Below, piece by piece: positions 12,634 through 24,300 of a DNA stretch of 64,000 nucleotides. Source of the stretch: Setaria digitata (taxonomy: Eukaryota; Nematoda; Chromadorea; Rhabditida; Setariidae). Position 1 is the stretch's first letter. Every line of letters begins with the position of its first letter. The stretch lies in NCBI GenBank assembly GCA_003640385.1, contig RCAB01000058.1, forward strand, positions 62,001 to 126,000. Reading direction: 5' to 3'. The notes under the pieces were generated by a model that had not been told where the DNA came from, made no database searches, and saw only the letters and a program-made list of their open reading frames with translations. The position numbers and the translations under genes were made by a program.

Positions 12634-15100
12634 ATGAGTTGTCTGTCGATTGTAATTGATTGCGATGCTTGTCATTGGGGTGAATTAGCCGAGAAGGAAA
12701 ACGACGAAAATGTGATTCGTACGTTGATCAGCGCTATCACCTCATATACAACAGTACACATGTCACTTTCTGCGTCGAATCGCTTAGTAATAATTGGTGT
12801 CGATGGAGCACTTTTGGAACCAACTATCTTCGCTACAAATGCATCAACAGATGTTAGTTTTCAAAGAAAACTTGAATTGAAAAATGGCTTGAATTTATAG
12901 CTGAAGTTATGCTTCAAAAATTGTTTTGTAAATATGGCTAAAATCGTACATTTAAGTAAAAGAAAATTTGTTTTATAATTCTAACAGGTATTTTACATGG
13001 TTTACTGGATTATAAAAATGATATTACAAAAGTACCATTCCTCACTGTTTGATATTTTATACTCCAGTTAGCATTTTAAATTTCTATAACTGTGCTTTGA
13101 AGAATTTTGTGAGGTACGCTTGAGAAAATAGTTGTAAAATACTACTAAACATAATACTACTACATGGAATTGAAAGAACCTAACACGAATTCAAATTTGA
13201 AACTTTCTTTAGCAAATAATTTTTAAAGAAAATGTGTTTTGTTTAGATAGATATGAGTTCAGCAGTAAAGAAAGCGATTCGAAATGCGTTAAAAAAATCG
13301 GCTTCTTCAAAAAATTCAACAGATTCAGCCGTTTTCGCACCTGCTATCGCCATTGGGATTTGTCGTATGTTTCACTTGTCTGTTGAGAATTAATGGGATT
13401 TTCATTCTGGAAAAAAAAACGGTATTTTTTTTTTCAAAAAATTAAGCGAAACTTGATAATTTGATGATATTTTTGGATGTCATCTCATCTGCGGATCAAG
13501 TTGCTGTTTTTTTTTTTTTTTTTTTCTTGAGAACTTCATTGTATTGTTATGGCTAAGTTTTAATGTGCCATACGAAATTCAGATCGTATTATGCGATAAA
13601 GATGGAGTTTTTCCTCAGTTACATTAACATTTTCACTAATGCTTCTTCGATGTCATTGTAATTAATAGAGCTTGTAGTGTTGACAAAATTAATCTAGCCA
13701 GTGTAATTCATTTTATTTTTGCTTTTAAGAAACATCCAAAAACGGAACCTTTGTTCCAGATTTAATTACTTATTTTAAACATATTTCCAGATATTTGTCG
13801 TTACAAGAATGAAGTTGAGACTGGAGATGGGCGCATCCTTATAATTAATATTGGCAGTGATCTTCGTGGTGAACATAACATTTTAATGAATATTTTTTTT
13901 GCTGCTCATAAACATAATATTCTCATTGATGTCGCCAATATTGGTTAGCTTTGTTTTTTTTCTTTTTTTCCTGAATATGTAGTAAATATATAGAGATAGC
14001 ACAATGTTTAGATATATCATATGAGATTCTGAAGATTTATTTTAAGGGACTGCAGAACGAGCTCCTTTTTATTTAGATAAGAAGCGTATATCGAGATTTT
14101 TCGGTATTGTATCTTGCTGAGGTTTACTTTCGAAANCTTTTTTTCCTGAATATGTAATAAATATATAGAGATAGCACAATGTTTAGATATATCATATGAG
14201 ATTCTGAAGATTTATTTTAAGGGACTGCAGAACGAGCTCCTTTTTATTTAGATAAGAAGCGTATATCGAGATTTTTCGGTATTGTATCTTGCTGAGGTTT
14301 ACTTTCGAAAATCAGTTTTTTTCTTATGAAATTGTTCCTGTTTCCTATTTATTTAAAACCCTAAAAAATCCAGTAGATTTCAGCACTTTAAATTCGTCGT
14401 AACTTGGAACTGACAGAGTTAGCTTTTCCGAAAACTTTTCTGCTTTTTTGTCCAACTGGCCTTTGTNGTTTATTTAAAACCCTAAAAAATCCAGTAGATT
14501 TCAGCACTTTAGATTCGTCGAAACTTGGAACTAACAGAGTTAGCTTTTCCGAAAACTTTTCTGCTTTTTTGTCCAACTGGCCTTTGTAAAAAAACCATTT
14601 TACGATTATTGCAGGTGAAACATCGCCAATTTTGCAACAGGCTAGCGATATTTCTGGCGGTAGTTATTTCAATGTTAAAAAACCAAGACAGTTGTTGGAA
14701 TACGCAGCGGTTAGCTCTTAAGTTGATCTCAATCTAATTTTTCTTTCTTTGCAGTGAGAAATTAAGTGGATTACTTACAAACTTTGTTCATTATCTAAAC
14801 ATTGGAGATCAGCTGTTGTTACAGGAGAAGAGAAAATTAATTCATCATGAGAGTTACTCGAAACTTTGCAAGCATCAAATATTATGAGAAAGAAAAGTTA
14901 TGTTGCAGTGTTTTACGCTTGGAAAAGCATCATTACGATCGGCATTCTTATCACCATCGTCATTTACCTCAGTGGATTATCGGGCTAGCTGCCATTGTCA
15001 CGGTACTCCAGTTAGTATTGGATGGGTATGCTCTGTGTGTCTTTCGGTTCAGTGTCACTTTACCCCAATCTGTCCCGCATGCAAGTCAGTCCTACGATAG
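12634..15100 (+). CDS. gtf-2H3: TFIIH subunit p34 (GTF2H3/Tfb4)
   Basis: Six exons give 262 aa: 12634-12852, 13247-13364, 13791-13943, 14615-14690, 14755-14785 and 14909-15100. The N-terminal two thirds is the von Willebrand A-like fold of Tfb4 (MSCLSIVIDCDACHWGEL; IFFAAHKHNILIDVANIG; ILQQASDISGGSYF). The C-terminus is the C4 zinc finger: VDYRASCHCH, GWVCSVCLSVQCHF, CPACKS. The subunit belongs to the TFIIH core used in RNA polymerase II initiation and nucleotide excision repair. The 14691 donor and the tiny 31-nt fifth exon were chosen because only they keep the frame and align the LL..F...LSP..VDYRA segment; they are less certain than the rest. Two N-joined duplications lie in intron 3. The protein is shorter than the roughly 300 aa usual for the family. 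Confidence 0.88.
13962..14310. repeat. 174-bp direct duplication joined by a single N
   Basis: Bases 13962-14135 are repeated almost exactly at 14137-14310, with an N at 14136 between them. One difference is visible (GTAGTAAAT versus GTAATAAAT). It lies in an intron of the p34 gene. A junction of this form is typical of two unmerged contig ends or haplotypes rather than of a biological repeat. Confidence 0.9.
14348..14587. repeat. 119-bp direct duplication joined by a single N
   Basis: Bases 14348-14466 recur at 14469-14587, around an N at 14467. At least three substitutions separate the copies (AAATTCGTCGT/AGATTCGTCGA, CTGACAG/CTAACAG). This is the second such structure within 500 bp, in the same intron. 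Confidence 0.9.
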
Positions 15101-15391
15101 TTTCATTTGTTTTTTAAATTCTGAAGAGAAGAAAGTTATATATTTTATAAAACATGGACAATTTAAGTCACTGATTGACATTAATTCTCATTCCAACTTC
15201 TTTTAAAAACAGCACTTGTGAATTTGAACAAAAGGTTTGGATTTCCGAGACGAACCTTGGACACTCTGCATTTATCATCTATTACATAAATTTTAATGTA
15301 ACATTTACAGCACAGTGTTCAAGATTTCAACTCTAGCAAGGCGGGGCAGGAAGAAACGTCGAGAAGGGAACTGAAAGGAATTCTAAAAAGA

Positions 15392-16216
15392 TTACAACCT
15401 CTTACTATTACTAATAGAATTGTGACCTAAAACGGTATGTTTACGGAATGAAAAATAAAGCAGCAGTGCATTGATAACATAAATGCATACACAAACAATA
15501 CAAATGGTGCGCAAGTAGACCAGAACAAAAAAGAGATAAACTGATAAAAGGTTCAATAATACCGATAGCATCTGTGATAACTTCTTTGCCCACGAACTCC
15601 GAATAAATTGTAGTAGGAACATGAACATATAAGAAAAACAACCGTACATTGGATTTCTCTGAAATGATGCTAATTGATTACTCTTGTCAGTGCTTTTCAT
15701 GTATCAATATTAAAGGTGAAACTGTCACTTTTGTGACCCTTAATTTTTTTCTGGACAAGATAAAGTGTAAAATAAATCTCTTATGTTTTGTATCATTTGG
15801 GTAATTGTGCATTCACATGTGATATATATGTTTTTGTCCGTGAAAAGCTCTTACGAACCTCTTTCGTCCGGGTACTAGACATCCATGACTAAATTCCCGA
15901 TCTTCCCAAATTTCTTGATCAAGTTTCGAACACTGAACCACTTGTAGGACGGTGTAGGTGATTCTGTTTAGCTTACCTGTGTTAATATATGATCAGCTCC
16001 AAGAAGAGGTGATGTAACTCCAAGACCTTTGGCAAATGGTGAACGAAAAGCTTTCGAGCAACTAATATATTGAGCCAGATCACACATTGGCCGATAATCG
16101 ATCTTACTATCCAAATTATGTTCCACGTAGAGTGCATAAAGTGATATAGCTAGACCCATAAGTGATATAGCTGAGCAGGCATTATATGAAGTTGTCGAAC
16201 ACGACCCAGTTACCAT
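15392..16216 (-). CDS. Vitamin K epoxide reductase (VKORC1-like)
   Basis: Two exons, 16216-15977 and 15658-15392, give 168 aa (human VKORC1 is 163). An N-terminal membrane helix (LMGLAISLYALYVE) leads to a luminal loop with the conserved cysteine pair in YRPMCDLAQYISCS. Then come LGADHILTQRNPMYGC, two further hydrophobic segments, and the catalytic CxxC as CIVC followed by the last helix. The family reduces quinones (vitamin K and its epoxide) and passes electrons to luminal thiols in the ER. All four active cysteines, the Asn of the substrate pocket and the Tyr of the warfarin-contact motif are kept; the motif reads IYV instead of TYA. The gene is convergent with GTF2H3 (stops 291 bp apart) and divergent from the small membrane-protein gene at 16683. 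Confidence 0.9.
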
Positions 16217-16682
16217 ATTGTGTATTCGGTCCTAGAACCAATCGAAACTGGTGACTTCGATCTTCCAACCGTTAAGACTGCGCGTCTTTTACATGATTTG
16301 AAAATCCACCGCTCATTAGTGGCTGAAGTTTTTGGACATTTATAGCATTCTAGAGTAGTGGAACATAATTTATGAAGCTATTTATCAGACATTTACCAAC
16401 GGTTGATGAGTGAAACTGTGCCGAAATAAGAACCACATATGTGACATTATCGATCCAGACAAGAGTTTGGTTGACGTGGTATGATAATGCAATGCTTAGA
16501 ATCTGGTCTACTTGGCCAAGAAGTAGATAATTCCTTAGATGCTAGATAAATGCAATTAATTACGACCAAGAAAAAGAAGAAAAAACCGGTCACCGAATAA
16601 TGAAACAGACTAAGTTGAGCTAGTTGAACACTGATGAACTTGTCAGTCTCTCCGGTACAAACTTGTCTTGCAGAGTATTTCG
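16217..16682. promoter_or_regulatory. Shared divergent promoter of VKORC1 and a small membrane-protein gene
   Basis: A 466-bp gap between two start codons on opposite strands, with no coding sequence seen. Acceptor-like sites sit just before each start (GGTTCTAG on the minus strand, CTTGCAG on the plus strand). No TATA box stands out. Confidence 0.4.
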
Positions 16683-17384
16683 ATGGGTTGGTCGATTCTC
16701 TTCCAACGTCTTACCGCTACGACTGGTATTATGGTAGTGTTCGGTGGCATTGCTTTAGGTAAGTCTTTATTAATCGAGCAAATGTTCGGAAGTAAAACTA
16801 TCCAGCGATGTTGTTTCGCTTCAACTCATGATACTGTCGGCTATTTCTTATCTTATCGTAGTCGCTTGATGAGAGTACAATTTATAGAGAAGATGCTGTA
16901 GAATGATTGTGCAGGATTTTAGCCCACGAGAAACCATAATTGGAATGAGATTAAATTAACGGCCTGTTTTTTCTCAAATCTAAATCAAGGAATGAGAGTG
17001 GGATGTAGGCGAGAACACTTTCCCTCGCCGAAAGTTCCCATTTTACAATCAGTGGAAAATTACCAAATTTCGAAATTGACAAAAAGGAGTTGCCAAATTA
17101 TTCAACTTTACATTGGGCCACTATGTCTCTTTCACAGTTTTGCAATCCCAACAGTAGGCGAAATATCAACCCGAAAAAGAGGAGGATTTACTAAAGTTAT
17201 AATTTCTCTGTCGGTTAATGAATTAAATTTGTCGGCTTAATTATTGATTTTCGTTGCAGGAGCATATAAGTTACGTCAGTCAAGTGATTCGTTGCGTGGA
17301 CGTGGAATTTACTGGAGGAATCAAGAAATGGAAGATTTCATGTATTGTAAGGAGGAAAGTTTGAAGCGAACAACTACTCCGTAA
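16683..17384 (+). CDS. Small single-span membrane protein, unknown
   Basis: Two exons, 16683-16758 and 17260-17384, encode 66 aa. The chain starts MGWSILFQRLTATTG, continues with one hydrophobic stretch (IMVVFGGIALGAYKL, residues about 16-30), then a charged tail with RGRGIYWRNQEMEDF. I do not recognise the family. Size, topology and the basic flank resemble small mitochondrial inner-membrane or ER proteins, but no motif proves it. The ATG lies 9 nt after a TTGCAG acceptor, and AATAAA follows at 17463. Confidence 0.65.
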
Positions 17385-17462
17385 TTGTATAAATGCTAAT
17401 TCTGCTTTTTAAACTTTATTCCTATTGTTTGGTACATATAAACGATCCATTTTCATTTTTAA

Positions 17463-17468
17463 AATAAA
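17463..17468 (+). terminator. Poly(A) signal of the small membrane-protein gene
   Basis: AATAAA 79 nt after the stop codon, in an A/T-rich stretch. Confidence 0.5.
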
Positions 17469-17484
17469 AGATTTCTCTTCATTA

Positions 17485-19908
17485 AAATTTGACAATATTT
17501 TCTTCTTTGGGAATGAAAGCTAGAGCGGTTAATTCGATTTAGCTTGCAGTCTTTTGTGAGTTTAGATTATGGCGTAACATTTCATATAGGACATTACAAT
17601 AACTTTTGTAGAATGTCGGACAGCTTATGTTTATTTATAAAAGGAAATATTGGAAGTGGTGGCGTTTTTGCTTTTGTAGTAGATAAGCAAAGAAGTCATG
17701 CTTAACTTGAACCTTTTGTGATGGAAGTAGGAGGTATACGGTTGAAAACCACTGAATGATACTGAAGAGTGAAATGAAAATAGATTGTGGGAGTTCTAAG
17801 GTGAAAAAATTATAGTGGGCTTATTGCTGATTTTATTGCTGATCACGAGTGGTAATGTTGCCTTTCTTGATATCATTGTCATTTTCTGCAAAGTTTCATA
17901 GCCCTCAGTTCTATATAAACAAGCCTATAATTAATGCAGATTTAAGCCTGATAAATATGCTTGGATTACTGATACTATCAAGAGCTGAATTGATTGAACT
18001 TCCTTCTTCTATCTGCTCACTCAAAATCTAATTGGGAATTGTCATTTGCTAGAAATCTGTAAGAGCTATTCGAGCATGTTAATTGTATGACTTGTGAAGT
18101 GTCATATGGTAAAGTTTTGTTTGACAACTGTAAACAGGGCAAGCTTACAAAGTTGTAAATGCTTCGAGGAGTGGAGTGGAACAGCGATTGGTATACTAAG
18201 GCTTGCGTTGACAAGATGCATGTTACACACACATCTATGTACATGAACATGTACGGCCGACCGATCATTTATTTTTAATTATAACTGATAAAAGAGCTAA
18301 CCAAACACTGGAGATGCATTACACCTTTCTGAATAATAACTTTCAACACGCAGCATTTTCTTCTCGCTTTCCCTTCAAATTTCATTATTTCATTTCTAAA
18401 TTTTAACTGTTTATTTTTACGGAATCTTTTGTCTCAGTAATTGTTCCAAATAAAATTCATTCAAATTTATCCGAGCAACTTTTCCACACTGTTTATTTCA
18501 TTTAGTGCAGTTTGTTACTGAAATTATTTTAAGTTTTCGGTTGTGTTAATTGTTGAATAGCAGATTCAAGCAGGATTCAGAGACAATGATGATAGCTGAG
18601 TTTGACGTTTAAGATAAGTTTGAGTGATTTTAAGTTGAAGTGCCAATAAATGCATTGTTTCATGGATTTGGAAGTAATCACTTCCTAAACATCATCATCA
18701 AGAATATCGGCAAGTAGTGACGGAAATTTCTAATGATCGAAACTTATTGTTCACTGTTTTTTTTTTTGGTCTTGTTTCATTTTATTAAATAGAGATGAGC
18801 CAAAAATGAATTGTTCATTCCTTTCCCATCTTTGTTTCACTGTTATACTGCTCACTTCTTGAAATACGAAGGTCAGTAAGTAGCATATAGCTTTATCGAC
18901 TAGACCAAATATGTCAGTCAGGTGGAGGAGGCTAAATTTCCTCAATGGCCAACAAGTTCCATTAGTATATCTGGCACGGTTTTCTATATTTCTGGATGGA
19001 TTCCTCGTGCAATAAGAAGCAATTCAGAATTAATGAATGAAGAAAGGTGAAGGAAAATGAAAGGAACATAGAATTTTAATGGTCTTTTAATAAATCTGCG
19101 AAAGATACTTTTGACGCTTAGGCTTCAGTTTTTTAAATTTCTGTGAAGACGAAGCATAATCAAAAAATCTTTTTCCTTAATCAGAGAATCAAAAATCTCT
19201 TTCTTTTTTTTTTTGGAAATAGGACAAAAAACTGATTGAAATGAATTACAGGATAATTAACTAGGTTTGTCTTGGATCATTTAAATCTTCAAAGAAATTG
19301 AAATTGCTAATTACCAAAACTAAATTCTTTGGAGGAATATTTCCAAGTATTCGTAAAGTAGTAAGCGATAAAAATAATATGGATGAGAGAAAGCCAGAAA
19401 TGATATGACAAATTTTCGATTGCCACTGTAAAATCTGACACTTTACGGCATTGAAGAAATTTTCATCATCACATTCTGGCATTGTTTTCATTAGCAATGA
19501 TTGGATCTGTCGCATGATTCGTATACACCGCCACTATTGTTAATAGTTTTAAAAGCAGCTAATTGCGATGGAACAGCTACGGTAAAAATTCGAAATTTGA
19601 AGTTTGACTTTCTGAAGAAATCTGTGCTTTATTTTTTCTTCCTCCCAGTGAGAGGCAGGAAATAATTAAGGCTATTTTGTCCCGTTTTATCAGAAAATAA
19701 AGAATGCTGCAAAACGTGAATGAGAAAACATCATGTTGAATGTGGTTAGAACTTATTTCATGACTGTTATTGAAATGATATATAATTTAGCAGGAGACAT
19801 CTTAACCAGTTGCTTGTCTTAAATAAGGATTGGTCAGGTAGGTTAATTCATAGCAAGTTATGGATTTGTGACAGGTAATTAACAATGTTTAATCGTACTT
19901 TTTTGTAG
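17485..19908. other. Gene-poor interval
   Basis: About 2.4 kb with no convincing exon on either strand. ORFs at 18017-18268 and 19261-19515 (minus) and 17849-18031 (plus) lack splice context, domain features and a good start. An unseen first exon of the phase-1 exon gene could lie here. Confidence 0.3.
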
Positions 19909-20541
19909 ATGATAATGGACGAATTCTGAAGTATGGAAAAAAACGATTGTACAAAGTTTCATCTCCAAACGGTGACACTGGAAAGCAGTGACTTCAGTGT
20001 GATGTCACATCAAGTGACCTCAATTAAACCCCGAACAATGAGGAATTGGGGAATGAGTTATGTTACCTTATTCCTTTACATTAGTGTTGATTAAGAAGTA
20101 CTTTTTATTGTTTCTCTTCTTCCTATAATTACTACTGTCCCCATAGTGTGCACTTCTACGAAATTTAAATAAACCAACTTGAATCAAACAATTTCTATTT
20201 ACACACTTATCTCACTAACTTCGCTGATAAATATTCATTGATAATATAAGTTAGTAAAACTAATCAATACTATTGACAATAGTATTGATGTTCAATACAC
20301 AGCTATAGCGACCACGAAGTTTAAAGTAATGATTCAAATAATTTGTTTCGAAATTCATGAAAAATTGAATTTGGAAAAGTGACTGGTATGAAACATTGTG
20401 TAAAATTGTCAATGATGAGATTTTTTTTTGAATTGATAGACAGATTTTGCAGAAATGTTGAAGTCAATACAACAGAAGCTAGGACAGAACCGAGGATTCG
20501 GCAGCCGACTAAACTTCAAGCTGATATGCCGCCTGTTCAGG
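19909..20541 (+). CDS. Two candidate upstream exons of the phase-1 exon gene
   Basis: Exon A (19909-19971) follows TTTTTTGTAG, enters and leaves in phase 1 and reads GRILKYGKKRLYKVSSPN. Read through, it would stop at 19991 and be followed by AATAAA near 20165. Exon B ends at 20541 (CAG G|GTACAA) in phase 1 and contains TEARTEPRIRQPTKLQADMP. It starts at 20464 if a TTGAAG acceptor is used, or at 20453 after TTTTGCAG in another phase. Both resemble the exons of the gene that follows. No start codon was identified. Confidence 0.35.
20263..20289. repeat. Perfect 13-bp inverted repeat, 1-nt centre
   Basis: ATCAATACTATTG, A, CAATAGTATTGAT. It lies upstream of candidate exon B in AT-rich sequence. 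Confidence 0.85.
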
Positions 20542-21016
20542 GTACAAAAGTAAATATTCACTTTACCTGTGATATAAGCGAAGGAAATAAAAATGCAGTA
20601 TTCAATATCAAGTCTGCTGAGCTTTCTCTCCTTATTAGAAGTGAGATTCGTCAAATAGTTAAATTAGTTTAAGCTTAAGTCAAAGCAAGAATAATAGCAC
20701 ACTAAGATGATAGAATTGTTAATTAAATGGAAACAACAACCAGAAACATCATATACTGCTAGGAAAATAGATTAATTAATTAGGACAGAACAGAAATCTT
20801 CCTTTCAAGATTCCGAAAGGTACTTTATGTATCGGACTAACAAACTTCGGTCCTAATTATGAATCGAGTTCTCGCAAAACTTAAAGCATACAACAGAGCA
20901 TGCTCATTGATATTGTATTTCCGTTTCTCTTGAACTATCTAAATCCGAACGAAAAAATCACTCCTATTCCAATATCATTTACTTCATCAGAAACGAATAA
21001 CACACCCAAACTGTAA

Positions 21017-21169
21017 ATGAAAAATGATAAGGAAGTTATCACTGTCGTAAATGCCACACAATTACATTTAACTAGCAGTCGAGGTGACAAGCTTGATGAT
21101 AAGGAAAAAGATTACAGAAATTCAGTTAATTCGAGTTTAATGGAATATATTAGGGATAACTTTGTGTAA
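21017..21169 (+). CDS. Candidate 50-aa ORF or alternative terminal exon
   Basis: An ATG-to-TAA frame encoding a charged peptide (TSSRGDKLDDKEKDYRNS, then SLMEYIRDNF), followed by AATAAA at 21192. Composition looks coding, but a stop codon precedes the ATG and no acceptor was placed with confidence. It may be a terminal exon of the surrounding gene or simply chance. Confidence 0.2.
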   Translation: MKNDKEVITVVNATQLHLTSSRGDKLDDKEKDYRNSVNSSLMEYIRDNFV

Positions 21170-21356
21170 AATATGTGGATGATTCTTTAACAATAAAATA
21201 TTGAATAATTTTTGTTTGACATTATTGCTTTTCTTTCGAAAGTACATTATATTTACAGTTGAGAATTTAAATTCATGTACTTGAACGCTAATTATATTAA
21301 ATTAATTAAAATAGAACTGAGAAAAATTTCAGAAATTCTTGTATCACAATTCTACA

Positions 21357-24300
21357 ATGGATAACTTATCATTGACAGTTAATGGAACCCATCCTACCTG
21401 GATTGTTAAACGTCATCCAACTAAAAATGATAACACGACAAAAAACATTGGTAAAGTTTTTTAAATAAATTTTCAAAAAAAAAAAAAAGTAGAAAAAAAA
21501 ACATTATGAAATATACTTACGTTGAAGTGGCATCATTAATTAAGTAATTAATCAATTGCTAACTTATTTACAATAAAAACGCTCTTCTTTATCAGAAAAA
21601 AATTTCTGAGTATTTTTTTGTGATGGAACTCACTTTTCAGTATTTTCACCTCAATATATAGGGCCATTTTCATTTAGAGCCAAAATTTCCAACATTGGAA
21701 AGTGTGAAGATTGAGGACTGGACAGCAGCAAACGCTAAGCGTGTGGAAGCAAATCGAAAATTATTCCAACAAATCCCTTATAAATCATCTACGGCATCGG
21801 CTTCTTTCAGTGAAATTTTCTTCTTAATTTCAATAGTCACACTTTATTTACATAAATGCCTTCCAATGATTCATCCATTTCTTTTTCAAAAACTTTTTTT
21901 GCTTAGAAAAATGAAATCAATCGATTGATTGATTGTTTGTCCTTTCTTCTAGGCTTCTTCCATAAAAAGTTGCGGAAGAATCAAACTTGAAATATAAGCT
22001 TAGAATTTATGAATAATTTCTGCAAATCATACCATCCATATTTTGCCATGAAATATTTTTTTTTTTTTTAATTCAAAGCTTATTCTTAGAATTATTTTTA
22101 TTTTCTACAGGAAAAAGATTTAAAAAATTTCCCTTTCATTTTTCTTTTTAAAGCATACTTAGTATTTGAAATTTGGTAAGTGCTAGTAGATGTTACTAAT
22201 AAGGAAGTTTTCCTCTTTTCATTAATTATCAAATAAATCGTTTCAGTTTTACTATTTTTTTTTTCTTTTGTTGCAGAGGAAACAATTGAAGGATATGAGC
22301 GATTCATTGGAATGCAACATGGAAATTCAGTAATAGTGAAGCAAAAAACTTCACCGAATGGTGCTTCTTACGATATTTGCTAATGCTGATGCTAAAATAG
22401 GTTCTAAATTCAGTACTGATCAAAGCAAGTCCAATCGATTTTGTAATAATTGATCATAAGGAAAGTGTAAATCAGTAGAAAAATGTAGTCCAATTATATA
22501 TAAAATAATTGGACTACATTTTACTTATATATAGAAGTAAAACATTTTTACTTTTTCTATCATAAATGTATATATATATATATATATATATAAAATTTAA
22601 AAAAAAATAAAGTGTTGATAGAGGAATGGACAGATAGTTGCCAATCAGTTCAGGAAATTGAGATAGGATGGATCATGTGGAAAAGTTTGAACTGATTTGA
22701 TGAGTGAAGGGTAACGGAATATTCCAATGTTTTTTTTTTTTATAAATTAATAACTAATAAATCAGACTTTTCATTACTTTTTCGATCATAAATGTCATAC
22801 GAAGAATTATTATCATCGGAAATGCCATTCTTATCAGCCTTTTATGCTACAAACAATTTCAGATGAGACTAATTTCTAGCTTAATTACTTACTTACTGTA
22901 TTCATATATTTCCTTCACTGTTTGCTTTTTATTCACTTTTTTTCTTTCAGCTTTTCTACCTTTTCTAAATTTCTCCAATTTTTAAAAATCAAATATTAAT
23001 ACGGTTGAAGATAATATTTAAAAAAAAAAAAAAAAATTAAATGGCAAACTGCAAGTTTCAAACCACTCTGCGTTTTTTTTTTTTTTTTTTCGTTTTCATT
23101 CGTTTTGGTCTTATGTCCCACGTGATACAACGTGTTAACTAACCTTCTTCTAAAGTAATAAAACAAAGAAATTAGATATGATTTGATTGCAGAAATTTCA
23201 ATTAGTTCAGGACAGAATTGGAATGGAAATAATGTTAGGAATTCGGGAGTTCGAGTAAAAGAAGTTGAGCATGCAACAAATCAATTCAGTGTGTTTTTTT
23301 TGTAACAGCACCTTCTGAATGCATTTATTCTTCATTATTATCAATTTATTTTCGTTAATTAGGAAACTTCAAATTAAACAATCCTGACATGGGGTAAACT
23401 GTTTAAAATTCTTTGCAGTACACAAATTAACATCAACTTGTTTAAGACAAATTTTAATTTGACAACAGAGGAAATTCACTGAAGTCATTCATTTGAGCCG
23501 GAGTTGTTCCTATCTAAATTTAACGAAATGATTAACACCCGGTTTCTAGCTTAAACTCTTTTTGATACTGTCTGGATTGACCTTTGCATTACAGTTTACC
23601 CAGTAGAGTATTGTTTAAATAACACGACGAGAAATTTGATGAAAATCGAACAGCAACAAAGGGAATCGAGAACTCGAGTAATCTCGGGATGCTTGGGGGA
23701 CCAAAAAGGGTGCGTTCAACAAGTGGCCCAGCAAGTGACTATTAATGAGCAAGTCGAACCAAACAATTATCGTAAGTCCATCTTCCTGACCTTAGCATAA
23801 GAACAGCTCATATAGTGGAGAAATAGGAATTTACAGACTACAAAAGTTAGTGTCCATTAGAAAAGTATTGAGTCAGGGCTGTAAATCTATCGCATATTTT
23901 CAGTATCAAATATTTTTGTTAATTCATTTACTTATAGAATTTATTAATTATAATTTAACTAGTCCGGTTCTAGTTATTAATAATTTCTTACCAGATTTAA
24001 TTAATATTGATCATAAAGATGATAGATTAATCAACAGAAACAATTTGCCTTTTTTTCATTATACGTTACTTACCTTTAATTGCTACAAGTTCACAATAAT
24101 CTTCTCTAGATTTGAAAGCAAGATAAGAAAGGAAAACTAACGAATGATTCTTACAGTAACCTTTGAAACTGTGTTTCTGTCTCTTCATCTGCCTTTATCT
24201 TTTTTCTTTTCTGGTGACTTTCACCAATCATATTCTTAATTAGAAATTTCATGAATCCCTGGCTTGTTATCAGATAACCTTTTATTCAGTATGATAAGAT

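Noticed and set aside
14388..14589. ORFs running across the N at 14467 with repeated peptide
   Set aside because: Artefact of the N-joined duplication in an intron; the repeat is nucleotide-level and on both strands.
18017..18268. 83-codon minus-strand ORF
   Set aside because: No start context, splice sites or domain features; isolated in a gene-poor interval.
19261..19515. 84-codon minus-strand ORF
   Set aside because: Some acidic/aromatic content but no neighbouring exon and no recognisable motif; length is within chance for this base composition.
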